53,993 bases of DNA, from NCBI GenBank assembly GCA_900767415.1, contig CAAFYZ010000040.1:1-53993 (forward strand), written 5' to 3'. Position 1 is the first letter of the stretch. The number at the start of each line of letters is the position of its first letter. The notes under the pieces are model-generated. The model was not told the DNA's origin, searched no databases, and saw only the letters and a program-made list of their open reading frames with translations. Shown here piece after piece: positions 1-8,377 of this stretch. The position numbers and the translations under genes are program-made. This DNA comes from Clostridia bacterium (GTDB lineage: Bacteria; Bacillota; Clostridia; Oscillospirales; CAG-272).

Positions 1-96
1 AAAGACGATATCCGCCTCTATCGGATCGCCGAGACCAAAGTGCTGAAACTCCCCGCAAAGAAAAACGAAAAGAAAGCGGCGGAAGACGAAAAGTAA
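1..96 (+). CDS. C-terminal fragment of an unidentified protein
   Basis: An open frame runs in from the left edge and ends with TAA at 94-96, giving 31 residues. The tail is very Lys/Glu/Ala-rich, which suggests a soluble protein with a charged, disordered C terminus. Too little is present to name a family. It is followed by a 123-bp gap that contains the ferredoxin promoter, so the two genes are probably separate units. Confidence 0.6.
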   Translation, partial: KDDIRLYRIAETKVLKLPAKKNEKKAAEDEK

Positions 97-159
97 TCGG
101 CATTTCCCGCGGTTTTCCCCCTTTTTCCCCGTCCCGCAAAATTATTTTTGAAAAAGCAC

Positions 160-187
160 TTGATTTTTTCCGCAAATATGTTACAAT
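160..187 (+). promoter_or_regulatory. sigma-A promoter of the ferredoxin gene
   Basis: TTGATT (160-165), a 16-bp spacer and TACAAT (182-187), with a TG one base before the -10 (extended -10). The start codon of the ferredoxin lies 33 bp further on. Confidence 0.7.
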
Positions 188-219
188 GAGGTATAACATT
201 TTATACGGAGGTAGAAACC

Positions 220-390
220 ATGGCTTATAAAATTTCCGACGAATGCATCAGCTGCGGCGCTTGCGCCGATGCTTGCCCTGTCGGCTGCATTTCCGAAGGC
301 GACGGCAAGTACGTGATCAACGCCGATGAGTGCGTGTCCTGTGGCACCTGTGCGGAGACCTGCCCTGTGGGCGCACCTGCCGAAGAATAA
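220..390 (+). CDS. 2[4Fe-4S] ferredoxin
   Basis: A 56-residue bacterial ferredoxin of the clostridial type, the usual length for the family. Two classical cluster motifs CxxCxxCxxxC are visible at residues 9-19 and 38-48, each followed by Pro. An extra Cys lies at position 23. The protein should carry two [4Fe-4S] clusters and act as a soluble low-potential electron carrier for enzymes such as pyruvate:ferredoxin oxidoreductase or hydrogenase; the partner cannot be told from the context. The start is set by a GGAGG at 207-211 and by the family's usual MAYxI N terminus. The gene looks monocistronic with its own promoter. Confidence 0.95.
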   Translation: MAYKISDECISCGACADACPVGCISEGDGKYVINADECVSCGTCAETCPVGAPAEE

Positions 391-512
391 TTCCCGTCCC
401 GGGTTTTCGGCTACATAGCGGGCTGTAACAGTCGGAACCAACCGTCCGAATGCGACAGCCTGCTTTCTTTTATTTTCCGAAAAACGACCGATACCGACGA
501 AAGGAGCCGCCC

Positions 513-1274
513 ATGACAGGTGACAACGAGCGAACCGACAAGGTCAACGACCGCCTGACCCTTATTCAGAAGACCGACGGCATCACCTTCGGCACCGACG
601 CGCTCCTGCTCGCCGGATACATCGGCATAGGATATACCTGCGGACTGGAACTCGGCGCGGGGTCGGGGATTCTTTCCCTTCTCCTTCTCGCACGGGAAAA
701 AGTGCGGAGGATCACGGCACTGGAAGTGCAGGAAGACTACGCCGCCCTCACCGCGCGAAATGCGGAAGAGAACGGACTTTCGGACCGCCTTTTTCCGCGG
801 CTTTGCGACGTACGGGATTTTTCTCCCGCGCCCGAAGAATCCTATGATCTCGTTTTTTCCAACCCTCCGTACATGAAGCGCGGCACGGGATACGAAAATC
901 CCGTCGAACGAAAAAACATCGCACGGCGCGAGGTCCATGGCACGATCGACGATTTTCTCGCCGCGGCGGGACGCGCCCTGCGCTACGGCGGTACGTTTGC
1001 CGCCGTGTACCGTCCGGAAAGACTCGCCCCTCTTTTCTTTGCCATGCGGACGGCGGGGATCGAGCCGAAGCGCGCGACCTTTGTCCATGCGGACGCGGCG
1101 GCACCCGCCTCTCTCGTCCTCGTCGAAGGGCGGCGCGGAGGAAAAGAAGGGCTCTACCTTACGCCGCCCCTCCTCCTCTTCTCCGACAGAGCGCACACGC
1201 ACGACTCGGCGGAGATGACGGAGATCGACAAAACGGGACTTTTCCCCGCAAAATATTATCAGAACAAAGGATAA
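513..1274 (+). CDS. tRNA1(Val) (adenine-37-N6)-methyltransferase-like (TrmN6/YfiC family)
   Basis: A 253-residue class I SAM-dependent methyltransferase. The SAM-binding loop (LELGAGSG) is near residue 45-52 and the N6-adenine/N5-glutamine catalytic motif NPPY is at residues 117-120. The leading segment 'DGITFGTDALLL' is typical of the TrmN6/YfiC (COG4123) group that modifies adenine in tRNA. The start at 513 was chosen over an upstream in-frame ATG because AAGGAG sits at 501-506 and the upstream residues are unlike the family. It lies 4 bp before rsmI, a pairing common in Firmicutes (yabB-yazA-rsmI region), so both are probably co-transcribed RNA-modification genes. The exact substrate is inferred from the family. 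Confidence 0.82.
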   Translation: MTGDNERTDKVNDRLTLIQKTDGITFGTDALLLAGYIGIGYTCGLELGAGSGILSLLLLAREKVRRITALEVQEDYAALTARNAEENGLSDRLFPRLCDVRDFSPAPEESYDLVFSNPPYMKRGTGYENPVERKNIARREVHGTIDDFLAAAGRALRYGGTFAAVYRPERLAPLFFAMRTAGIEPKRATFVHADAAAPASLVLVEGRRGGKEGLYLTPPLLLFSDRAHTHDSAEMTEIDKTGLFPAKYYQNKG

Positions 1275-1278
1275 CACC

Positions 1279-2169
1279 ATGGAAGAACGCGAAAAGAACC
1301 GTGTGGAGGGCGGCACGCTCTACCTCGTCGGGACGCCGATCGGCAATCTCTCCGACCTTTCCGAGCGGGCGAAAAAAGTGCTTGCCGAGGCGGACTTCGT
1401 CGCCGCGGAAGATACCCGCGGATCGCAGAAGCTCCTCTCCTGTTTCGGCATCCGCACGGAACTTGTCAGTTACTTTGAACATAACAAAAAGGCGAGCGGA
1501 GAAAAAATCCTCGCAAGACTCCGCGCGGGAGAATCCTGTGCGCTCGTCACCGACGCGGGTATGCCCGCCATCAGCGACCCGGGCGAAGACATCGTCAGCC
1601 GCTGTGCCGAAGAAGGAATCCCCGTGCGGGTCGTCCCCGGTCCCTGTGCCGCCGTCAGTGCACTCGCACTCTCGGGACTTCCGACGGGGAAATTCGTATT
1701 CGAAGGGTTTCTCTCCCCGGTGCGCGGAGAACGCACAAGGCGTCTCGAAACACTCGCCCGCGAGGAGCGCACGCTCATCTTCTATGAGGCACCGCACAAG
1801 CTCCGACGAACGCTCGCCGACCTTTCCGACATCTTCGGAAAAACGCGAAAAATCGCAATCTGCCGCGAATTAACAAAGATAAACGAAGAAACTCTTCGAT
1901 TTTCTCTTGAAGGAGCGGTCACCTATTACGAAGAGCGAGAGCCGCGGGGCGAATACGTGCTCGTCGTGGAGGGTGCTCCGGGCGGAACGAAAACAGCCGC
2001 CGCGGAGACCGCGGCGGACGACATCTCCCCTCTCGAAAGAGTCGCCGCGCTGGAAGAGGGCGGCATGACACACACCGAGGCCGTCAAGGCGGCGGCACGG
2101 GCGTGCGGTATGAAAAAAAGCGATTTTTACAAACTTCTCGAAGAAGAAAAGGACAAAGGACGCACATGA
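1279..2169 (+). CDS. rsmI: 16S rRNA (cytidine1402-2'-O)-methyltransferase
   Basis: A 296-residue tetrapyrrole-methylase-fold enzyme. Diagnostic RsmI segments are present: 'LVGTPIGNLSDLS' at the N terminus, 'AEDTR' shortly after, and 'TDAGMPAISDPG' near residue 92. It 2'-O-methylates C1402 in the decoding centre of 16S rRNA, next to the base modified by RsmH. A C-terminal extension of roughly 60 residues matches the helical tail seen in longer RsmI proteins. Its last codons overlap the proB start (ATGA, 2166-2169), so translation is probably coupled to the proline operon. Confidence 0.93.
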   Translation: MEEREKNRVEGGTLYLVGTPIGNLSDLSERAKKVLAEADFVAAEDTRGSQKLLSCFGIRTELVSYFEHNKKASGEKILARLRAGESCALVTDAGMPAISDPGEDIVSRCAEEGIPVRVVPGPCAAVSALALSGLPTGKFVFEGFLSPVRGERTRRLETLAREERTLIFYEAPHKLRRTLADLSDIFGKTRKIAICRELTKINEETLRFSLEGAVTYYEEREPRGEYVLVVEGAPGGTKTAAAETAADDISPLERVAALEEGGMTHTEAVKAAARACGMKKSDFYKLLEEEKDKGRT

Positions 2170-2936
2170 GAATCGTCATCAAAATCGGGACTTCGACCCT
2201 GACGCATAAAACGGGACAACTGAATATCCGTCGGACGGAAGAACTCTGCCGCACGATTAGCGACATCAAAAACCACGGAGACGAAGTCATTCTCGTCTCC
2301 TCCGGTGCCATCGGAATGGGCATCGGAAAACTCTCTCTCGGAGAAAAGCCGAAAGACATCGCGACAAAGCAGGCGGCTGCCGCCGTCGGTCAGTGCGAAC
2401 TTATGTATACCTACGACCGTCTGTTTTTGCAATATCATCATACGGTCGCTCAGCTTCTTCTGACCGGATCGGATCTGAAAAACGACGAGCGGCACGAGAA
2501 CTTCACCCGTACGATGTCCCGCCTTCTCGAACTCAAAACCATTCCCATCATCAACGAAAACGATACGATAGCGACCGATGAGATCAAAGTCGGCGACAAC
2601 GATCCCCTCTCCGCACTCGTCGCGGTCAGCGTGCACGCCGACCGTCTGATTCTTCTCTCGGACATCGACGGACTTTTCACCGCCGATCCGCACACCGACC
2701 CGAGCGCCGAACTGATCCGCCGCGTCCCCGAACTGACCGACGAGATCCTCTCGCTCGGCGGGAGTGCCGGTGCGCTCGGCACCGGCGGCATGAAAACGAA
2801 GCTCGCCGCCGCGAAGATCTGTACCGAGGGCGGCTGTGACATGGTGATCGCCAACGGGACGCGCCCCTCCGTCCTCTACGACCTTCTCGAAGGGAAAGAG
2901 ACGAACGCGACCGTTTTTCTTGCGAAAAGGAGATAA
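2166..2936 (+). CDS. proB: glutamate 5-kinase, short form without PUA domain
   Basis: Glutamate 5-kinase catalyses ATP-dependent phosphorylation of glutamate, the first step of proline synthesis. Amino-acid-kinase fold motifs are clear: 'VIKIGTSTL' at the N terminus, 'VSSGAIGMG', 'IINENDT', 'GDNDPLSALVA' and 'GTGGMKTKL'. The protein is 256 residues and stops after the kinase domain, whereas the E. coli enzyme is about 367 because it carries a C-terminal PUA domain. Short forms are known in some Firmicutes. The ATG at 2166 overlaps the rsmI stop; an upstream in-frame start lies inside rsmI and gives non-family residues. It is followed 4 bp later by proA. Confidence 0.95.
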   Translation: MRIVIKIGTSTLTHKTGQLNIRRTEELCRTISDIKNHGDEVILVSSGAIGMGIGKLSLGEKPKDIATKQAAAAVGQCELMYTYDRLFLQYHHTVAQLLLTGSDLKNDERHENFTRTMSRLLELKTIPIINENDTIATDEIKVGDNDPLSALVAVSVHADRLILLSDIDGLFTADPHTDPSAELIRRVPELTDEILSLGGSAGALGTGGMKTKLAAAKICTEGGCDMVIANGTRPSVLYDLLEGKETNATVFLAKRR

Positions 2937-2940
2937 CAAA

Positions 2941-4206
2941 ATGACAGAACTCCCGAACCGCGAAATCCTCCTGCGTGCCAAAGCCGCCTCTGCCGGGACG
3001 GCACTGCTCGACGGTGCGCGGAGAACACAGATTCTTCTCTCCATGGCGGACGCCCTCGAAGAAGAAGCGGACAAAATTCTCGCCGAAAACCGTAAGGATA
3101 CCGAGGCGGCACGCGACACGCTCGGCGACGTCATGCTCGACCGTCTCACCCTCTCCGAAGAGCGCATCGCCAAAATGGCAAAAGGAATCCGCGACGCCGC
3201 GGCACTTCCCAACCCCGTCGGACGCACGCTCTCGGAGTTTACCCGTCCGAACGGGCTGAACATCCGCAAGGTCAGCGTCCCTCTCGGGCTTGTCGCCATG
3301 ATCTACGAGAGCCGCCCGAACGTTACGGCGGACGCCGCCGCTCTTGCCTTCCGAAGTGGGAATGCCGTCGTGCTGAAACCCGGAAAAGAGGCACTCGGCA
3401 CCTCCCGCGCCATTGTCCACGCACTGCGCTCGGCACTTGAGCGCGAAGGAGTGAATCCCGACGCCGTCTCTATCCTTTCCGACTGCTCCCGCGAGGGGGC
3501 GAAAATCCTGACGGAGGCGGTGGGCGTTGTCGATCTTCTGATCCCGCGCGGCGGTGCCGGACTGATCCGCTATTGCGTAGAGAATGCGAAAGTCCCCTGT
3601 ATCGAAACCGGGACGGGGATCTGCCACGTCTACGTCGACCGCGACGCGGACATCGAAAAAGCACTTGCCGTCATCGAAAACGCGAAGACAAGCCGCCCCT
3701 CGGTCTGCAATGCCGAAGAAGTTCTTCTCGTCGACCGCACGATCGCAAAAGAATTCCTTCCGAAGCTCCGTGCGCGTCTTACCGACGCCCGTGCGGCGCG
3801 GGGAGAGGTGCCGGTAGAATTGCGCCTCGATCCCGAAGCGGCAAAGATCATAGAGGGTACGCCGGCGGGCGAAAAAGACTTCGACACCGAATTTCTGGAT
3901 TATATTCTGGCGGTAAAAGTCGTCGCGGACGCCGAAGAGGCGATCCGCCATATCGCGGAGCACTCCACGCATCACAGCGACGCGATTCTGACGGAAAACG
4001 AGGAGACTGCCGCCCGCTTTACGGCGGCGGTGGACAGTGCCGCCGTCTACGTGAATGCGTCGACCCGCTTCACCGACGGGGGCGAATTCGGTCTCGGGTG
4101 CGAGATCGGCATCTCGACGCAAAAACTGCACGCCCGCGGTCCGATGGGGACCGAGGCACTCACTTCCTACAAATACATCGTCAAAGGCAACGGACAGATC
4201 CGCTGA
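2941..4206 (+). CDS. proA: glutamate-5-semialdehyde dehydrogenase (gamma-glutamyl phosphate reductase)
   Basis: A 421-residue aldehyde-dehydrogenase-fold enzyme that reduces glutamyl phosphate with NADPH to glutamate semialdehyde, the second step of proline synthesis. Full length for the family. The segment 'YESRPNVTADA', the conserved 'RPSVCNA' around the catalytic Cys (about residue 256) and the C-terminal 'FGLGCEIGISTQKLHARGP' are diagnostic. The start at 2941 follows AAGGAG (2926-2931); the upstream in-frame ATG at 2920 is inside proB. It probably acts with ProB as a channelling complex, as known for the family. Confidence 0.97.
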   Translation: MTELPNREILLRAKAASAGTALLDGARRTQILLSMADALEEEADKILAENRKDTEAARDTLGDVMLDRLTLSEERIAKMAKGIRDAAALPNPVGRTLSEFTRPNGLNIRKVSVPLGLVAMIYESRPNVTADAAALAFRSGNAVVLKPGKEALGTSRAIVHALRSALEREGVNPDAVSILSDCSREGAKILTEAVGVVDLLIPRGGAGLIRYCVENAKVPCIETGTGICHVYVDRDADIEKALAVIENAKTSRPSVCNAEEVLLVDRTIAKEFLPKLRARLTDARAARGEVPVELRLDPEAAKIIEGTPAGEKDFDTEFLDYILAVKVVADAEEAIRHIAEHSTHHSDAILTENEETAARFTAAVDSAAVYVNASTRFTDGGEFGLGCEIGISTQKLHARGPMGTEALTSYKYIVKGNGQIR

Positions 4207-4240
4207 CCGCAGACGATTCGGACGAAAGGCAGGACAGAAA

Positions 4241-5044
4241 ATGAAGTATACGGTCGGATTCCTCGGATGCGGCAACATGGGCGGTGCGCTCGCACGCGCC
4301 GCGGCACTCGCCCGCCCGCGCGTTATCGCCCTCTGCGATACGGACAAAACCAAAGCGGAATCTCTCGCGCGGGAGATCGGCGCCGTAAGCACCGACGCGC
4401 TCACGTTGGTCAATGAATGCGAGGTGCTCTTTCTCGCGGTCAAACCGCAGGGAATGAAAAACGCCCTCACCCCCCTGCGCGCGGCACTCGCCGCACGGGC
4501 GGATTCCCTTCTCCTCGTCACCATGGCGGCGGGACTCACCGTCGCGGAGATCTCCTCTCTCGCGGATTTTTCCGGCAGGATCATCCGTATCATGCCGAAT
4601 ACGCCGGTCGGCGTCGGTGCCGGGACGGTACTTTACGCGCTCGGTGACGGCGTCGGCGAAGAGGACGAAAAGAAGTTCCTTTCCCTGCTCTCGCACGCCG
4701 GCTTTTGCGACAGGATTCCGGAAGGAATGATCGATGCCGCCGGTACTCTCACGGGGTGCTCCCCCGCCTTTATCAGTCTCTTCTGCGAAGCACTCGCCGA
4801 CGGTGCCGTCGCCTGCGGCGTCCCGCGCGACAAAGCCCTGCGCTATGCGGCAAACGCCCTCTTCGGTACGGCAAAGATGATCCTCGACACGGGACGTCAC
4901 CCGGGAGAACTCAAAGACGCGGTCTGCTCCCCCGGCGGGACGACGATCGAAGGCGTCCGCCTGCTCGAAGAGCGCGCCTTCCGTGCGGCGGCGACCGACG
5001 CGGTAATCGCGGCATACGAAAAGACGGCAAAGTTGAAAAAGTAA
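4241..5044 (+). CDS. proC: pyrroline-5-carboxylate reductase
   Basis: A 267-residue NAD(P)H-dependent reductase that converts pyrroline-5-carboxylate to proline. The Rossmann motif 'FLGCGNMGGALA' opens the protein, 'MPNTPVGVGAG' lies mid-chain, and the helical dimerisation domain carries 'CSPGGTTIEGV' near the C terminus; all are typical of ProC. It starts 34 bp after proA behind a GAAAGG/AGGA-type RBS, completing a proB-proA-proC operon, so proline synthesis is encoded in one transcript, apparently together with rsmI. Confidence 0.96.
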   Translation: MKYTVGFLGCGNMGGALARAAALARPRVIALCDTDKTKAESLAREIGAVSTDALTLVNECEVLFLAVKPQGMKNALTPLRAALAARADSLLLVTMAAGLTVAEISSLADFSGRIIRIMPNTPVGVGAGTVLYALGDGVGEEDEKKFLSLLSHAGFCDRIPEGMIDAAGTLTGCSPAFISLFCEALADGAVACGVPRDKALRYAANALFGTAKMILDTGRHPGELKDAVCSPGGTTIEGVRLLEERAFRAAATDAVIAAYEKTAKLKK

Positions 5045-5061
5045 AAAATACGGCAAAGAGA

Positions 5062-5088
5062 TGCCCTTCTTGCGGGCACTTTTCTTTC
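5062..5088 (+). terminator. possible weak terminator after proC
   Basis: A short stem TGCCC/GGGCA (5062-5066 and 5074-5078) is followed by CTTTTCTTT. The stem is only five pairs, so this is a modest candidate. Confidence 0.4.
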
Positions 5089-5134
5089 CGTGCGGTCGTT
5101 TTTCGGAAAATACGGGCGATTTTTCCGTTTGGTA

Positions 5135-5163
5135 TTGATTTATTCATTTTTATGAAGTATAAT
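5135..5163 (+). promoter_or_regulatory. sigma-A promoter of fba
   Basis: TTGATT (5135-5140), 17-bp spacer, TATAAT (5158-5163). The fba start codon lies about 38 bp downstream, behind GAAGGAG. Confidence 0.85.
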
Positions 5164-5201
5164 AAAGTGTCAGAAAAAATAAATCGAAGGAGAAACAAAC
5201 C

Positions 5202-6065
5202 ATGTTAGTTTCTGCAAAAGAAATGCTGGAAAAAGCAAAGGCGGGTCATTATGCCGTCGGTCAGTTCAACATCAACAACCTTGAGTGGACGAAAGCGATC
5301 CTTCAGACCGCGGAGGAGTTGAAGTCCCCCGTCATTCTCGGTGTGTCCGAGGGCGCCGGCAAATATATGTGCGGCTTCAAGACCGTCGTCGGAATGGTGA
5401 ACGGTATGCTCGAAGGACTCGGCATCACGGTTCCCGTCGCGCTTCACCTCGACCACGGTACTTACGAAGGTGCTTACAAGTGCATCGAGGCAGGGTTCTC
5501 GTCCATCATGTTCGACGGTTCTCACTACCCGATCGAAGAGAATATCGCAAAGACCCGCGAGCTTGTCGCCGTCTGCCGCGAAAAGGGACTTTCCCTCGAG
5601 GCGGAGGTCGGTGCCATCGGCGGTGAGGAAGACGGTGTCATCGGCGGCGGCGAAGTTGCCGATCCGAATGAGTGCAAGATGATCGCCGATCTCGGCGTCA
5701 CCATGCTCGCCGCAGGTATCGGTAATATCCACGGCAAATATCCCGCCAACTGGAAGGGACTCCGTTTCGACACTCTCGCCGAGATCAGCGAAAAGGTCGG
5801 CAAGATGCCTCTCGTTCTTCACGGCGGCACGGGGATTCCCGCGGATATGATTCAGAAGGCGATCTCGCTCGGCGTATCGAAGATCAATGTCAATACCGAG
5901 TGCCAGCTCGCGTTCGCCGCGGCGACCCGCAAGTATATCGAGGCGGGCAAGGATCTCGAAGGCAAGGGCTTTGACCCGAGAAAACTCCTCGCTCCCGGTG
6001 CGGAAGCGATCAAAGAGACCGTACGCGAAAAGATCGCGCTCTTCGGCTCTGCAAACAAGGCGTAA
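5202..6065 (+). CDS. fba: class II fructose-1,6-bisphosphate aldolase
   Basis: A 287-residue zinc-dependent aldolase that cleaves fructose 1,6-bisphosphate to DHAP and glyceraldehyde 3-phosphate in glycolysis. Metal- and substrate-binding segments are evident: 'LHLDHGTYE' (zinc His and catalytic Asp region), 'EAEVGAIGG', 'GIGNIHGKYP', 'LHGGTGIP' and 'KINVNTE'. The length matches the shorter class IIB enzymes such as B. subtilis FbaA. It is a single-gene unit with a consensus promoter and a strong terminator. Tagatose-bisphosphate aldolase is the main alternative, but isolated context and strong expression signals favour FBP aldolase. Confidence 0.94.
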   Translation: MLVSAKEMLEKAKAGHYAVGQFNINNLEWTKAILQTAEELKSPVILGVSEGAGKYMCGFKTVVGMVNGMLEGLGITVPVALHLDHGTYEGAYKCIEAGFSSIMFDGSHYPIEENIAKTRELVAVCREKGLSLEAEVGAIGGEEDGVIGGGEVADPNECKMIADLGVTMLAAGIGNIHGKYPANWKGLRFDTLAEISEKVGKMPLVLHGGTGIPADMIQKAISLGVSKINVNTECQLAFAAATRKYIEAGKDLEGKGFDPRKLLAPGAEAIKETVREKIALFGSANKA

Positions 6066-6077
6066 TTTCCGCTTTCC

Positions 6078-6117
6078 AAAAAAACGGCTGTCGCACGCTC
6101 TGCGACAGCCGTTTTTT
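6078..6117. terminator. bidirectional terminator between fba and ddh
   Basis: A near-perfect 17-bp stem (ACGGCTGTCGCA against TGCGACAGCCGT plus flanking A/T runs) with a 5-base loop is flanked by A-run and T-run, so it can end both fba (+) and ddh (-). Confidence 0.9.
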
Positions 6118-7078
6118 ATATATATTTTTCCGCTTCCCCCTCGGGGAGAAGAAGGCGCGGCGGAATATCCGCGGGCGTATAGGCACCGTAACGTTTTTCC
6201 TTCGCCAAAGAAAATGCCGCCCGCGCATACGCCGTCATGACGGCGGCGGTAAACTCGGGGTTGGAAGCGAGCGTGAGCGAAAAGGTCATCTCTTCCCTGT
6301 TTTCCCGATATTTCCCGCTTCGGAATACCGAAAGAACACAGCCGCCGTGCGGATTCTTCCCGTGACTTCGGAAAAACTCTTCTTCGCTGATAAAATGAAC
6401 TTCCGTGCGGTATCCCGCAAAATAATGGGGCATCTCCCGCACCTGCGCCTCGATGCGCCCGCGCTCCCCTTCCTCCGCCACGATATAGCACTCCCGCGTG
6501 TGCCGCTCGGTATCGGAGAGCGTCGCCGCACCGCGGAGGGCGGCGATCTTCGCCGTCGGATCGGGTAAGGTATACGCTTTCGCATAGCGGACACCCGGGA
6601 TTCTCCGCACGGCTTCGGAATGTCCCTGACTGACGCCGCGCCCCCAAAACGTGTTCTGCGTTCCGCGGGGTGCAATCGCACGAAAGAGCGTGCGGACGAC
6701 GGAAAAGAGCCCGGGGTCCCACCCGGCGCACAGAAGTGCGGTGTGCCCCGTCCGCACTCCCTCTTCCCCGACCGATGCGATATGCTCTCCGACCTTCGCA
6801 TGGCAGTCGTAACTGTCGACAAGATGAAAAGAGCGGATCAGTCGGACGGCGTCACGCGGCACGTCCGTAGCACTCCCCGTGGCGAGCAGCATGACGTCGA
6901 TCTCTTTTTCATAATCTTCTGCCGACTCCGACGGGCAGACCGGCGCACCGGTAACGCTTTTTACCTCCGTCGGATCGCGGCGGGTAAATACGGCGCGCAC
7001 CTCGTCTTCTCCGCTTGCCGCGACGGCAAGGTCCAGTGCGCGACCGAGATTGCCGTACCCGAAAATCCCGAATCTCAA
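6116..7078 (-). CDS. ddh: meso-diaminopimelate D-dehydrogenase
   Basis: A 320-residue NADPH-dependent dehydrogenase that makes meso-diaminopimelate directly from tetrahydrodipicolinate, a one-step branch of the lysine and peptidoglycan pathway. The family's 'RFGIFGYGNLGRA' Rossmann start, 'VDSYDCHAK', 'ALLCAGWDPGLFS' and 'WGRGVSQGHSEAVRRI' are all visible. I place the start at the TTG at 7078, because the upstream ATG (7096) would put the only good SD (GGGGAGG) inside the coding region, and the family begins right at the Rossmann strand. The SD lies within a 15-bp stem that also looks like the terminator of the preceding GH88 gene (see findings). No own promoter is obvious. Confidence 0.93.
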   Translation of the reverse strand: MRFGIFGYGNLGRALDLAVAASGEDEVRAVFTRRDPTEVKSVTGAPVCPSESAEDYEKEIDVMLLATGSATDVPRDAVRLIRSFHLVDSYDCHAKVGEHIASVGEEGVRTGHTALLCAGWDPGLFSVVRTLFRAIAPRGTQNTFWGRGVSQGHSEAVRRIPGVRYAKAYTLPDPTAKIAALRGAATLSDTERHTRECYIVAEEGERGRIEAQVREMPHYFAGYRTEVHFISEEEFFRSHGKNPHGGCVLSVFRSGKYRENREEMTFSLTLASNPEFTAAVMTAYARAAFSLAKEKRYGAYTPADIPPRLLLPEGEAEKYI

Positions 7079-7126
7079 AAAAAGTCCTCCCCTCATATAC
7101 GGATATTCCGAGTATATGAGGGGAGG
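7077..7126 (-). terminator. 15-bp hairpin with T-tract overlapping the ddh ribosome binding site
   Basis: CCTCCCCTCATATAC (7086-7100) and its exact complement (7112-7126) flank an 11-base loop. Read on the minus strand, the stem is followed by AC and seven T (7083-7077). It ends the GH88 transcript or attenuates reading into ddh, whose SD is within the 3' arm of the stem. Confidence 0.8.
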
Positions 7127-7153
7127 CGTTCTCCCGTTCCGCGAGGCGGAAAA

Positions 7154-8341
7154 TTACCAATAAAGTTTCCAGTCGGGATCGATGAGGCGGTGAAGCGCTT
7201 CCATATAGAAGTAGTCGCCCCAGATGTTCATCTCGTCGACGCCGTTCTTATGCGGCTTCGAATAGGTGGCGTGGAGAAGAAGACCGTTCGACTCCGGAAT
7301 GTCTTTTGTCAGATAGTTGTCGATCAGCGAGCCCATCATGTGATTGACCGCGCTGCGGTACGTCTTCTTCAGCGGATCGCCTTCTTCCATGTGCTTGATG
7401 CCTTCGAGCATACCGCACGCGGCGATCGCGTCGGCGGAAGAGTCGCGCGGCTCGTCGTCTCCGTCGGTGAAACTGAGATCCCAGAACGCAACGTAATCCT
7501 TCGGCAGATGGTTGAGGAAATAGTTGGAGGTCGCCTTGAAGACCTGCATGGCTTTTTCGTTCTTCTTGTAAATATAGGTAAGCATGGGACCGTAGATTCC
7601 CCATGTCTGACCTCTCGCCCATGCCGACTCATCCGATGCGCCCTGTGCGGTAACGCCTCTCTTCGGAAGTCCGGTCTCAAGATCGAAATAATAGGTATGA
7701 TAGGTGCTGGCGTCGGCACGGCAACAGACGTCGATCGTCGTGTTGAAGTGGTTGTAGGCAATCTCCTCGTACTTTTTGTCCCCTGTCGTCTCGCTCGCCC
7801 AATAGAGGAGCGGAATGTTCAGAAGGCAGTCCACGATCAGGCGATAGTTGTCGGGGTCGTTGACTCTTCCCCACGCCTGAATGAATTTTCCTTTTTCGTG
7901 ATAGCGGGTGATGAGGTGATCCGCCGCCATGATTGCGGCTTCTCTTCCCATCTCCGAGCCGGCGATCTTCCATGCGGCGACGCAGGACGGAATGAAGACA
8001 AAGCCCATATCGTGGTGATCCACACCGATCTTATTCTTGATGCGCTCATAGAATCCGGGGATCTGACCGAGAGCGACCTTCTTGTATTTTTCGTCCCCCG
8101 TCAGCTGATAGGCGTGCCAGAGGATGCCCGTCCAGAAGCCCGTGTTCCAGCCGGAATCGTTCTTCACGGCGGGATAGACGTTGTTCACGCTGGCGTGCTC
8201 CGGGAAATCCAGCGTAAAGGTCGGGAGAGCGAAATCAATCTTTTTGATCGCCTCGCCGAGCGCATAATCGAGTTTTTCCTTCGGCAGATCGAACGCGCCG
8301 TAACGTTCGGGATGTTCGATGTTCGGTATGTTGGGAATCAT
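7154..8341 (-). CDS. GH88 unsaturated glucuronyl hydrolase
   Basis: A 395-residue glycoside hydrolase of family 88, close in size to the roughly 398-residue streptococcal enzyme. It hydrolyses the unsaturated uronic acid that polysaccharide lyases leave at the non-reducing end of glycosaminoglycan (hyaluronan, chondroitin) or related oligosaccharides. The two acidic residues used by the family are in the expected places: Asp111 in 'HHDMGF' and Asp171 in 'YRLIVDCLLN'. The 'DESAWARGQTWGIYG' segment is also typical. No signal peptide is seen, so it is cytoplasmic and depends on imported oligosaccharides. It has its own promoter. GH105 rhamnogalacturonyl hydrolase is the alternative, less likely given length and motifs. 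Confidence 0.88.
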   Translation of the reverse strand: MIPNIPNIEHPERYGAFDLPKEKLDYALGEAIKKIDFALPTFTLDFPEHASVNNVYPAVKNDSGWNTGFWTGILWHAYQLTGDEKYKKVALGQIPGFYERIKNKIGVDHHDMGFVFIPSCVAAWKIAGSEMGREAAIMAADHLITRYHEKGKFIQAWGRVNDPDNYRLIVDCLLNIPLLYWASETTGDKKYEEIAYNHFNTTIDVCCRADASTYHTYYFDLETGLPKRGVTAQGASDESAWARGQTWGIYGPMLTYIYKKNEKAMQVFKATSNYFLNHLPKDYVAFWDLSFTDGDDEPRDSSADAIAACGMLEGIKHMEEGDPLKKTYRSAVNHMMGSLIDNYLTKDIPESNGLLLHATYSKPHKNGVDEMNIWGDYFYMEALHRLIDPDWKLYW

Positions 8342-8377
8342 GAGAGAATTCTCCTTATTGTTTTGTTCTGCGGATTC

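Noticed and set aside
7079..7096. ATG start of ddh at 7096
   Set aside because: It would place the only SD inside the gene and add residues before the conserved Rossmann strand; TTG at 7078 fits better.
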